Part shown: piece by piece, positions 55,411-64,000 of the stretch
Layout: every line of letters begins with the position of its first letter
Numbering within the stretch: the first letter of the stretch is position 1
Assembly: GCF_963675165.1 (NCBI RefSeq)
Contig: NC_087385.1
Span: forward strand, 2,294,501 to 2,358,500
Source: Halichondria panicea
Lineage: Eukaryota > Porifera > Demospongiae > Suberitida > Halichondriidae
DNA length: 64,000 bases
Direction of reading: 5' to 3'
The notes under the pieces: generated by a model
What the model saw: only the letters and a program-made list of their open reading frames with translations
Database searches by the model: none
Told to the model about the DNA's origin: nothing
Program-made: the position numbers and the translations under genes

Positions 55411-55741
55411 CAGCTCATAAATCGGAGGGGTAATATTGGCCTGATGTTGTCTCCATGATACTTGCTAAATATATAAACTGCATTGAGACTGAATAAGTGT
55501 ATGCATGCTCTATATATTCATGTCACGTGTTCTGCTGCATTTCACCATTTTTATTTAATCTGTTTCCAAAGACCCATGGCTACTGCATGTATATACTCAT
55601 CATATACTTGTGTATACTGCTGGAAGTCATTATTGCACATACATTTCTCCACTGAATAAAGAACACCTCCGAGTAGCGGACAAAACCTCATGTCCGTTAT
55701 TCGGAGGTTTCACTGCATGCATGTACCGTACATGCAGCAGG

Positions 55742-55912
55742 TGTATTTGGAGGGTATAAATTTCGCGGAATAGCAGCCTTTCTGCAGCATGCGTGCATAT
55801 ACATGCGATATTAAATTCGTGGGTATAAATGTTTGTGGTATACATGCTTAATTAGCGTAGACACAAACATTTATACCCTCGAAATATATACCCACTATAC
55901 GATATATGACTT
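55742..55912. mobile_element. TATAGCG-family MITE, subtype TATATTTCGAGGG, reverse
   Basis: GGAGGGTATAAATTTCGCGG at the left, CCCTCGAAATATATACCCAC then TATACGATA at the right. The interior mirrors 27,964-28,115 (ATAGCAGCCTTTCTGCAGCA). Confidence 0.75.
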
Positions 55913-56044
55913 TAGAATTTGTATTCTCTGTCTGTATATATAAAACAATTAAAAATGTATTATTACGATACATTTTACGGGCTAATATAGTTGCATGCGC
56001 AAACAATGTAGCAGGCCTTTTTTCTTCCTTCAAGGCTTGCATGT

Positions 56045-56340
56045 GGAGGAGGCTATTATTATTTTACTATTATTATGATAATGCATGGTATTCATGGTCT
56101 GGTGATTTGGGTTGTTGTCTCAGCGGTGCATGTGCATGTGGATACGTGCATGATGATGTGGAGGAGGCTATTATGCTCATTTTTGTGTGATAATGCATAA
56201 TATGGTATTCATGATCTGGTGATTTGGGTTGTTGTCTCAGCGGTGCATGTGCATGTGGATACGTGCATGATGATGTGGAGGAGGCTATTATTGTGTGATA
56301 ATGCATATATGTGTCAGCGGTGTGCGTATGGATACGTGTG
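56045..56340. repeat. Tandem repeat, about 115-120 bp unit
   Basis: Two full units and a partial third contain GATTTGGGTTGTTGTCTCAG, CGGTGCATGTGCATGTGGAT and ACGTGCATGATGATGTGGAG. The units are nearly identical, suggesting recent expansion. Confidence 0.9.
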
Positions 56341-56390
56341 GATACAGGAATAGTGCATGTATACAGAAGACATTTATGAGCTTGTGGTAT

Positions 56391-56755
56391 ATTAGTCTGG
56401 GGGCCAGACCTAATAGCTCGGGGGCAAAATCAAGAGAGCTAGGATTAGGTCTGGAGACTCTTGCAGCATTTCCGTGTGCTCTAGCGGAATGTGGCCAGAG
56501 CCAATGAAATGCATGTCATGTGATTTTTAACCCAATGAAATGCGAGTATTGCCTCTGTGGAATTTGGATTACAGCCAATGGAATTTGGATACAGCCAATG
56601 AAATGAGAGTATTGCTACATAACCTCCAATATCACAGTCTCCGCCCTATTGACATTCCAAGACTGTCACACGGAAGTGCTGCAAGAGTCTCCAGACCTCT
56701 TTCTCTCTTCCCCCTCCTCCCTCTTGAGAAAAGGTCTGGCCCCCAGACTAATGGT
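56391..56755. mobile_element. MITE with TTAGTCTGGGGGCCAGACC ends
   Basis: Left TATTAGTCTGGGGGCCAGAC, right GGTCTGGCCCCCAGACTAAT. Inner arms (GGTCTGGAGACTCTTGCAGC / GCAAGAGTCTCCAGACC, CCGTGTG / CACACGG) also pair. The middle has a short tandem repeat of ACAGCCAATG and GAATTTGGAT. Coding potential on the plus strand is incidental. Confidence 0.88.
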
Positions 56756-57734
56756 ATATATAGGGTCTCCACAGCAAAATTTGATATGCAATATTAACGC
56801 TTCAGAATCTGCTAGCAGATGCTAATACAGTCACCTTTAATGAAATGCTTTGCAGCATTAAAAACTTTGTAATTCACTCAACTCTCACGCAAATGCTAGT
56901 AGAAAGGCAGAGGTAAAACGCAATTAACTGGTCACGTGACCAAAATTACAGTCTATACTTAGTTCAGCGTCTGTGATGTTGCAGTATAATTCCCGTTGAT
57001 GATTTTGAGACTAATGCATGGGTAATAATTAAAGACAATTGCAAATTGGTAAGAATTAAAGACTAATAGGTACAATGCATGAGACTTGGAGACTAGACTA
57101 TAATAGGCAAATTTTAGGCCTATACTCACCACAGCAAATTTAGATTTTGTTTACAAAGGGAGCAAAGCTTGTTACCCAGCTTTTATTAGAGATAATTATA
57201 TTGGCGTTGCGATACAAACCTCATAATAGACTGAGACTACCGGTACTAGATATCTAGCTGATAAGTTCACTATGAATATTATTATTCTCATGCTGACTCT
57301 GTCAGACTGCAGTGTGTCATATCATTATAAGTGCATGACCTATAATAACCCAAAATTATAAGCCTAGCTTGTCTTAGCTAGCTGTGGGTGATACTTTTAT
57401 TATTATTATCAGAATTGCAATACTCTTCTATATAAGACTATAGTTCTGTTTGTACTTCTATTCGCTGTAAATAGATCCATGCACACCTCAGGCCGATGAG
57501 GGTTTAGCATGCATGCAGTTTTTAAATCAGTGTGAGAGGAGTGTCAAAACAGGAAATTCCTTCATAGTTGCATGGTTGAAGGTCTTGCATTTATAGCACA
57601 TGCATGCAGTATAGGTATTTAGTATATAGATTCCATGCTGTAAAGTCAGATCAGCTATAGATCTATATACCTTTCTAAGAATCTAATATATACACTGAGA
57701 AACTCAGTCAGTTTGTTTCAGGAATAAACTATCT

Positions 57735-59305
57735 ATGAAAGCAGTCAAGCCGTCTGCAGTGAACTCGCATTGTTGTTTCAAGATGGGTTGTAGACTGAGG
57801 TTCTTCTATTCCAAGGGAGCATTTCTGGTCCTGCTGTGGGTGTTCTTGCAGAGTGCTACATGCTGGTCAATTGTCTGCCTTTTTAATCAGCTTTTCCGAG
57901 ATATTCCACGCAGTTCGGTGTACTTTTATGTTGCCCTCGTTCCTCTAGTACCACTTTTTGCTATTGCACCACTGGCTGGGTGGTTAGCTGATGCCCATTA
58001 TGGAAACTTTAAGGTACTTAAATTTGGTATGATATTGCTGTTCTTTGCTTCAGTTCTGGCTTGCATAAATTTACTGATCGATCCTGAAATTGAAAAATTT
58101 GGATACTTGAATATAGTGATAGCAAATGTCGTATACGCACTTTTGATATCAGGTTTCAGTTTTTGTGTAGCAACATCTCTTCAATTAGGCTTAGACCAGA
58201 TGCCAGATGCTTCAGCCAACAATATAATTAGCTGTATTAACTGGTTAATTTTTTCATTTTGCTCTGGAATATGGGTTTGCGATACCTCATGGTTCATTCT
58301 AGAGGAATGTGCTCTAAAAGACACGGTCAAGAAAGGTCAGCTTTTTAGCATTTTCCCTGTAGTTTGGATGTCCTTTTTTGCTGTACTGTATTCATTTTAG
58401 CACCAAAATGGCTGATTAATGAACCAAAATCACCTCAGTCGTTTAAAACTATCTATCGTGTTCTCAAGTTTACTGCCAAGCACAAGGCTCCCCTCAATCG
58501 CAGTGCTCTCACATACTGGGAAGAAAACGTCCCTTCGAGAATTAACTTGGGAAAATCGAGATACGGTGGCCCGTTCACCACAGAGCAAGTAGAAGATGTC
58601 AAAACCTTCTTTAAAATCATTGTTATTCATGTACCATATTTTATCAGTGCCACATCAATTGCATCTCGTCCCCCTTTCTTTTCCTTCGCCAAGAAAACAT
58701 TGCCTGGTCTTGGTGACTGCCAATCTGCTCTTGTATATGGTTTCACATGGAGTCCTGCGTGGTGTGCAATGCTTATGATACTGCTCACTGAGTTGGTGAT
58801 TTACCCACTGGTAAAAATAGAGCCACCAAGTCTTCTTAGGCGCATTGGAATTACTTTGTTTTTTATTCTGGTTGGGAGCATTGGATTTCTAGTTGTGGAT
58901 ATAGTGAGCTACGTCGTAGACATTCAGTTTTCTCACTGGCAACAAATCGCCTATTCTGTGTATTTTGCAGTCATTGATTTGTACCTATTGTTTAGCATTA
59001 CCCTTCAGTTTATCTGTGCTCAGTCACCCTATAACATGCGTGGCTTATTGTCCGGCTATTCAGTGTTCTTGCATTTGATTTCAGTAGGGATTGGAGCAAT
59101 AATTTATCGAATTATAACTGTAGCTTTCCCAGGAGATTACCAGCATATTATTCATTCTTCAGCGGGTGTTGTTCTGAGTCTGGTTGGGTTTGTACTTCAC
59201 TGCCTCCTGGCTCATTGGTATAAGAAGAGAGTGAGAGACGAGAGTTATCAGCCTCAGAGAGTCGTGGAGGAGGTGTATGATCGGTATCTCTCATATTATC
59301 ACTGA
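57735..59305 (+). pseudogene. POT/SLC15-like (MFS) transporter with one frameshift
   Basis: Proton-coupled oligopeptide/nitrate transporter family, a polytopic membrane protein. Single exon. 57735-58400 encodes the N-terminal half, with several membrane spans and the family motif PLAGWLADAHYGNFKVL. The start could be 57735 or the in-frame ATG at 57783. The frame stops at 58400, but the homologous reading continues in another frame from about 58385 to the stop at 59305 (ILAPKWLINEPKSPQSFKTI ... NMRGLLSGYSVFLHLIS) with further spans and a charged tail. A one-base indel near the TTTTTT run at 58,371-58,376 explains the break. No GT/AG intron restores the frame. Without the break the product would be about 520 aa. 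It may be a young pseudogene or a sequence error. Confidence 0.72.
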
Positions 59306-59692
59306 ACACTTTGTACCTTTATTATTGTGCTGTATATAATTATATGCTCGAGATAAATTATTACCTATTTGCTACTTGTCTTAAGTTAACAGCCTCCTGT
59401 TATTCTTTTTAAATCGCCTATTATTCTCACATTATTCCTCCAAAGCACAAAATTATAGTTATTCTACACTGTTAATGTGTTAATTAACACACTTTAGGGG
59501 CAGCGTTGGGATGACTGTTTAAGTTTTAGGTGCTAAACAACACACCTATATGAAGAGTGCTGTTTAACACATTTTAAGTGTGTTCTATAGTACACTGCTG
59601 GGTGTACATGTGCTCTACTGCACATACATAATGAATGTAAAGTAACACCCTTGTTAGTGTGCTAGCCTTACCCTCGACGGTCCATTGTCCCG

Positions 59693-59752
59693 AAAGGAAA
59701 CTGCTAAAGGAAACTGCTAAAGGAAACTGCTAAAGGAAGGAAACTGCTATTC
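59693..59752. repeat. Tandem repeat GGAAACTGCTAAA, 14 bp x 4
   Basis: Four units of AAAGGAAACTGCTA in a row with one 4-base insertion (AAGG) in the last. Confidence 0.9.
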
Positions 59753-61228
59753 AGCTCAAATATCCCGGATTTTAAAGTTGCGCTCCTGATTTGGGTTACT
59801 AAGCTTATACTCCAATAAAGCTTCAAGCCTGGAAAAGCTTGGAAACTCTATAGCTGCTAGAATTTTAATGGCGGCTATATAGCTACATGTATATAGCCAA
59901 TAAGTGGGCGGAGCTAGCTTACTTGCATGTGCAATTAATGATGACGTTATTATTGTTATGAGCACGTGCAGTGAGCACGTGCAGTGAGCTAGCCGCATCA
60001 GCGGAGCCTCAAACAATTTATATATGAATTGTTGTCTTTGCACTGAAAAAAGCAGAGTTATGTGCTTAAATTATTGTGAATTCCCCCAAAAGTTGCCTCA
60101 TTTGGTGGCAGGCTAACGCGCCCATGTTTTGTCCCTGAAATTTGGCTGGGGAAGTTGGTACCTATGTAAGGATACTAAGTAGCATATTATATAGAATGAC
60201 TATATATACTTTGAACTTATCGTGCAGTTATCTTATAATGTGACATATTTTCACAGGTAGATTTTTCGGACAGTCTACGAGCAAATGATTTTGTTCTGGA
60301 TGATTGCATCAACTTAATTATACACTAGCGTAATTATTTCAACCCAGATTGTTTACTGTTCAACACATTTACTTATTGTTGTTGTTGTCATAATTATTCA
60401 TCAGCTGACAATGCACCAATCTCACTGATAATTGCTATAGCTCCATATATGTATTTGCTTCGAAGATTGGCAAGTTTATTGGGTGTATTTGCAGGAGAAC
60501 TAACTTCCCAGGCTATAATACTATTATAGTATTGGTATTTCCTCAAGTGCAACTCTTTTGCTTTTCAAACCAAGGCAATGAACTGTTTGGCAAATGGTGG
60601 ATATATACAACTGCATGTCAGTGAGTAGTCTGTTAAAACATAAAACTCTGTTTGCAGCTTCTCTATATAGGTACATTATTGGTTTATGTAACAGATTGCA
60701 ATATCGATTCTTGTTCAAAATCAGAGAGTATATAGAGGTCAATGACGTTGCTTATAGCTAGCACACCTGTTCAGTTGTCAAATGTACTGATCTACTCGGA
60801 TCTCTTTGATATGAAAATAATGTCATTCTGCTTTAATTTATGTCTTGATTTACCACGTATCAAATCGGAAGCCAAACAGATCTCCAGGCACCTGTAAGGT
60901 CCATAGTGCATGTATTCAATAGGCATTTCTTGGCACTTTTTCCTCAGATACATGCATGTATATACAGCTTAAATTATTCATCCAGAACGGTTGATTCTAT
61001 TCATAAAATACCACCGTCCACGGGCACTACTGAACACCACTGAGAAACTCTAGGACACTAGACACTATTGAATCAGTCTATTGGACACCATGCATGCATT
61101 CATATGGATACGTTAGGATACCATTATTGCATAGACAACATTGAAAACCATAGACACCATTATATTACTAATCTATGTAGAATGAGAAAGTATCACACTA
61201 GCTCGATTCCAGGCCGATTAAAATATGT

Positions 61229-61410
61229 ACCGTATACTGTATAGCGGGTAATTTTCGGGGGACAAAATATTCGTGGATTAGACATTTAGTGGATAAAATG
61301 TTCGTGGTTGCTGCTTGCACGCGGTCGCTTCATTCGTGGGTAAAATATTCGTGGTCAGACCTCCAACCACGAAAACCACGAATATTTTGCCCCCATGAAA
61401 ATTACACAGT
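61229..61410. mobile_element. TATAGCG-family MITE, subtype GGGTAATTTTCG, reverse
   Basis: TGTATAGCGGGTAATTTTCG left and TTTTGCCCCCATGAAAATTA right. The interior is the reverse complement of 26,788-26,998 (GGTCGCTTCATTCGTGGGTA). Confidence 0.85.
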
Positions 61411-61969
61411 ATTTTAATGCGGTCTGGAATCGAGGCTAGACTCTAAATAATGTGCCAGTACAGTGATAGCCTCGAGACCAGACCGGCCTGGATTCGAGGC
61501 TAGTACAGTGCCCATGTGATGATTCACGCATGCGTATAATTATAGTGAGAATTGTTTTAGGTTGAAGGTTTAGACCGCTAATTAAACTGGCTCCCGGGTC
61601 CCCAAGCAAGTACTGTATATAGTCTATATAGATATATCTAGGTACTGAATTCCACTTCAAATGCAGGTAAAGTCTAGATTTAGTAGACTAAGTAGTATAC
61701 ATCGAGTAGTACCATGCAGGTTTGCTTATTTGTGAGCATGTTCAATAAACCTATCATGCGATATGCATGTATGCTCATGTATTCTGTTACTGTGTACTAC
61801 ATAGATCTAGATCTAGTTATAGTAACTGATTTAATTACAAGTATGTATCTACAGTAATCTAATCAGGCAGCTTGTTTAAATATCCTGCTTTCATTTTCAC
61901 AACACCTGAATGCAGCTCAACTCTTCATACATGACTAACTAACCCAAGACCTGCCTCGTATTTTATCAG

Positions 61970-64000
61970 ATGTGTACACACAGCAGCATACCCACACAAG
62001 TCTTCATTGAAATGGATGAATCAAGTTGCGACCTCTTCGATATTGTTCAGAACAATCATTTAGATCAGCTAAAACAGTTTTCTGGAAACAGACTTTTGTT
62101 ACAACGAAATAGAGAGGGAATGTCTCTTCTTCATGCTGCAGTAATAAGCAATAATCTTGAAGCACTTCAATTTTTACTCGATGAAAACATAATTCCAATC
62201 AACACACAAGATAAAAACAAAGAAACAAGTCTCCACTTATCTGTAAAAAGTGGCAGCACTGGTACCATGACAATGCTATTGAAGAAAGGAGCCGATAACA
62301 TGATAAAGAATAGTGATAACAACACACCTCTCCATTTGCTACTTCAGAGCGATAGTGAAAGTGTTGAGCAGCTGTCCGAATTCTTGAAGCATCCGGTTGA
62401 CATTTCGGTAAATGGTGCGAACGGTTCTTCAATATTCCATGCTATAGTAGAGAATGACAACATTGAAGCACTCAGGCTAATTGCTCGATTGCAAGTATTG
62501 GATACTGCCAAGTACTTCTACAATAACACATTTTGCTTGCAAAATGATTTTGGAATGTCTGCAATCCACTATGCTTCGTTGAGAGGTGCTCATAAGGTGC
62601 TAGATTTCATGTTGTCAAAAGCTAGGGAGTCCTCTGATTCTCACCTTAAAAAAGTCCTCTGCCATCTAGATAAGAGACTCAATACACCCCTCCATATTGC
62701 AGTAGAGCACGGTCACAAAGGTACAGTTGATATTCTTCTTAAGTATAAAGCCTCACCTACAGCTATCGAAGGAAACAAATTGCCACCGATTCACCTAGCT
62801 TGTGTGCAAAACAAGATGGATATCGCTATGGCTATGGTCGAGTCGTTTGGGGTGGAAGTTCTTCTCGGTCTAGATTCCACTGGGGCCACCCCACTTCATT
62901 GTTGCTCAAAGAGTGTTTCAGAGGAACTGTTTTGTTTTGTTGTCAACAATGGATCAAATCTAAATGCACAGGACAACAATGGTAACACACCCTTGCATGT
63001 TTCTGTTGTTCACGGAAATGCTGGAAAAGTAGAATTTCTTTTAGCCAAAGGATCTGATCCAACTATTCAAAACAAGAGCGGCTTCAATCCTTTTCATTTG
63101 AGCATATTATCCCGCCGAAGGGAGGCATTTAAAGCCCTTGCAAAGTCACAACATGCCAAACGTCTGAGCCTACTACCTGATAGTCAAGGCTATTGGCCTG
63201 TTCATTTAGCCCTGAAGCACAAATTCAGTCAATCTATCCCCACTCTCGTGTCATTAGCAATGGACTCTGATTCAAATTTTGATGATTTGAATATCTTGGC
63301 CTACAAAGACAAAGATGGCAACAGTTTCCTCCACACTTCTGCAGAATCTATGGATGTGAGTAGCTTAAAGTATCTATTGTCTCTCCGTTGCTCTAGGTAC
63401 TTGCTCAATTGCTTAAACTCAGAGGGACTCCTTCCTCTTCATTTGGCTGCTAGAAGTGGCTTTGTTGCTTCTGTTCGAGAACTGGTAGACCATGGTGCAG
63501 TAGAACAAATATCGTACAACGGAGACACTCCATTCATGCTAGCTTGTCGTCATGGCCACCTTGAAACAGCGAAATTACTCATTGAAGTTTCCCTAATCAA
63601 TAAAAACGAAGTGAATAACGGTGGAAATTCTGCCCTTCACTTGGCTGCAAGAAGTAAGAACGTTGATGTGATTCTCATGTGCCTTGACCTTGGTATAGAA
63701 ATTACCTTAAACAATTCAAGAGAGAGCTTTCTTGATATCATCCTGAGGGATGCGGTAGCAGAGACAGCCATTGCTATATTAAAGCACAAGCGTTATGAAG
63801 AATGCATCAACATGTACTCCCCTGACTTGTCCCATCCTATACTGAGAATTATTGAAACTATCCCCAAAGCTTTTCAGGCACTACTGGATCAATGTATGTT
63901 ATGCTCACCACTACAGCCGGAACACCCTGACTACTGGGAAGAGTATAACTTTAAATATCTCACACTTGATAGTGGAGCACCATCTCTATCACCTCAACGA
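61970..64000 (+). CDS. TRPA1-like cation channel, N-terminal ankyrin half (open at window end)
   Basis: 677 codons remain open from ATG 61970 to the window edge. An in-frame ATG at 62012 (MDESSCDLFD) is the alternative start, and TATCAG just before 61970 could also be an acceptor. Residues about 30-590 form roughly 14 ankyrin repeats (for example GMSLLHAAVISNNLEALQFL, NTPLHIAVEHGHKGTVDILL, GNTPLHVSVVHGNAGKVEFL, GLLPLHLAARSGFVASVREL). The segment after the repeats is typical of TRPA1: SFLDIILRDAV, KHKRYEECINMYS, IETIPKAFQALLDQCM, YWEEYNFKYL. The membrane channel domain should follow beyond 64000. TRPA channels are Ca-permeable sensors of irritants or temperature. No intron in 2 kb is unusual for this locus. 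Confidence 0.85.
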   Translation, partial: MCTHSSIPTQVFIEMDESSCDLFDIVQNNHLDQLKQFSGNRLLLQRNREGMSLLHAAVISNNLEALQFLLDENIIPINTQDKNKETSLHLSVKSGSTGTMTMLLKKGADNMIKNSDNNTPLHLLLQSDSESVEQLSEFLKHPVDISVNGANGSSIFHAIVENDNIEALRLIARLQVLDTAKYFYNNTFCLQNDFGMSAIHYASLRGAHKVLDFMLSKARESSDSHLKKVLCHLDKRLNTPLHIAVEHGHKGTVDILLKYKASPTAIEGNKLPPIHLACVQNKMDIAMAMVESFGVEVLLGLDSTGATPLHCCSKSVSEELFCFVVNNGSNLNAQDNNGNTPLHVSVVHGNAGKVEFLLAKGSDPTIQNKSGFNPFHLSILSRRREAFKALAKSQHAKRLSLLPDSQGYWPVHLALKHKFSQSIPTLVSLAMDSDSNFDDLNILAYKDKDGNSFLHTSAESMDVSSLKYLLSLRCSRYLLNCLNSEGLLPLHLAARSGFVASVRELVDHGAVEQISYNGDTPFMLACRHGHLETAKLLIEVSLINKNEVNNGGNSALHLAARSKNVDVILMCLDLGIEITLNNSRESFLDIILRDAVAETAIAILKHKRYEECINMYSPDLSHPILRIIETIPKAFQALLDQCMLCSPLQPEHPDYWEEYNFKYLTLDSGAPSLSPQR

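Larger units (their letters stand above)
51489..57734. other. Gene-poor region with relics and repeats
   Basis: No intact gene seen. It includes a possible far C-terminal TOPBP1 exon (53521-53833), a transporter 3' relic (52661-52738), duplicated TOPBP1 pieces (54.6-55.4 kb), MITEs at 52.06, 54.69, 55.74 and 56.39 kb, and tandem repeats at 54.05 and 56.05 kb. 56,800-57,734 is AT-rich with nothing recognised; it should include the promoter of the transporter gene. Confidence 0.6.
59306..61969. other. Intergenic, repeats only
   Basis: AT-rich. It holds a 14-bp tandem repeat at 59.69-59.75 kb and a TATAGCG-family MITE at 61.23-61.41 kb. TGTGTTAA/TTAACACA-type palindromes occur at 59.48-59.58 kb. 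No exon could be supported. The 5' exon and promoter of the channel gene may lie in the last part. Confidence 0.55.

Noticed and set aside
58380-58400. Tiny intron (GTATTCATTTTAG) to explain the transporter frame change
   Set aside because: At 13 bases it is too short to splice, and its removal gives the wrong frame.

Overview
The window is an intron-rich, AT-biased animal nuclear locus, most likely from a demosponge. The best taxonomic clue is a two-exon gene (14.8-15.7 kb) whose short collagen tract is joined to the globular domain known from freshwater-sponge short-chain collagen C4. Introns are mostly 100-500 bp with clean GT/AG borders, intergenic spaces are small, and short inverted-repeat (MITE-like) elements are very common. 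The genus cannot be fixed from the sequence. LAYOUT: 0.3-6.4 kb (+) holds the 3' 14 exons of DNA topoisomerase I. 6.8-10.9 kb (-) is a three-exon ATMIN/ASCIZ-like zinc-finger protein with a TQT-rich tail, head-to-head with an unrecognised 371-aa gene (11.05-12.3 kb, +). 12.3-14.7 kb is repeat-rich. Then come the short-chain collagen gene (-) and RPP40, an RNase P/MRP subunit (16.0-19.3 kb, -), which is head-to-head with TOPBP1. TOPBP1 (+, about 27 exons, BRCT domains) runs from 19.5 kb to at least 51.5 kb because its introns carry other genes. Intron 20,940-33,000 holds an antisense tandem family of single-pass type II membrane proteins with NPxY motifs in the cytoplasmic tail and a cysteine-rich ectodomain: three complete two-exon copies, one truncated copy and one pseudogene fragment. 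Intron 33,064-38,411 holds two AIG1/GIMAP-like GTPase genes, head-to-head. Intron 39,023-41,231 holds a tRNA-Trp gene. 51.5-57.7 kb contains decayed copies of TOPBP1 exons, a 3' fragment of a transporter gene, tandem repeats and MITEs. 57.7-59.3 kb (+) is an intronless POT/SLC15-like transporter broken by one frameshift. 62.0 kb to the window end (+) is the ankyrin-rich N-terminal half of a TRPA1-like cation channel. HOW THE GENES RELATE: TOP1, ATMIN and TOPBP1 all act in DNA replication or damage response, but nothing in the sequence links them beyond proximity. The most original content is the nested membrane-protein family and, in the next intron, the GTPase pair. Together they form an accessory island inside a housekeeping gene. 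A recognition or immune role is my inference from NPxY/tyrosine tails, tandem expansion and the GIMAP-like neighbours, not something shown. Exon borders were read by eye from splice sites and reading phase. All homology calls rest on remembered family features, with no database search.
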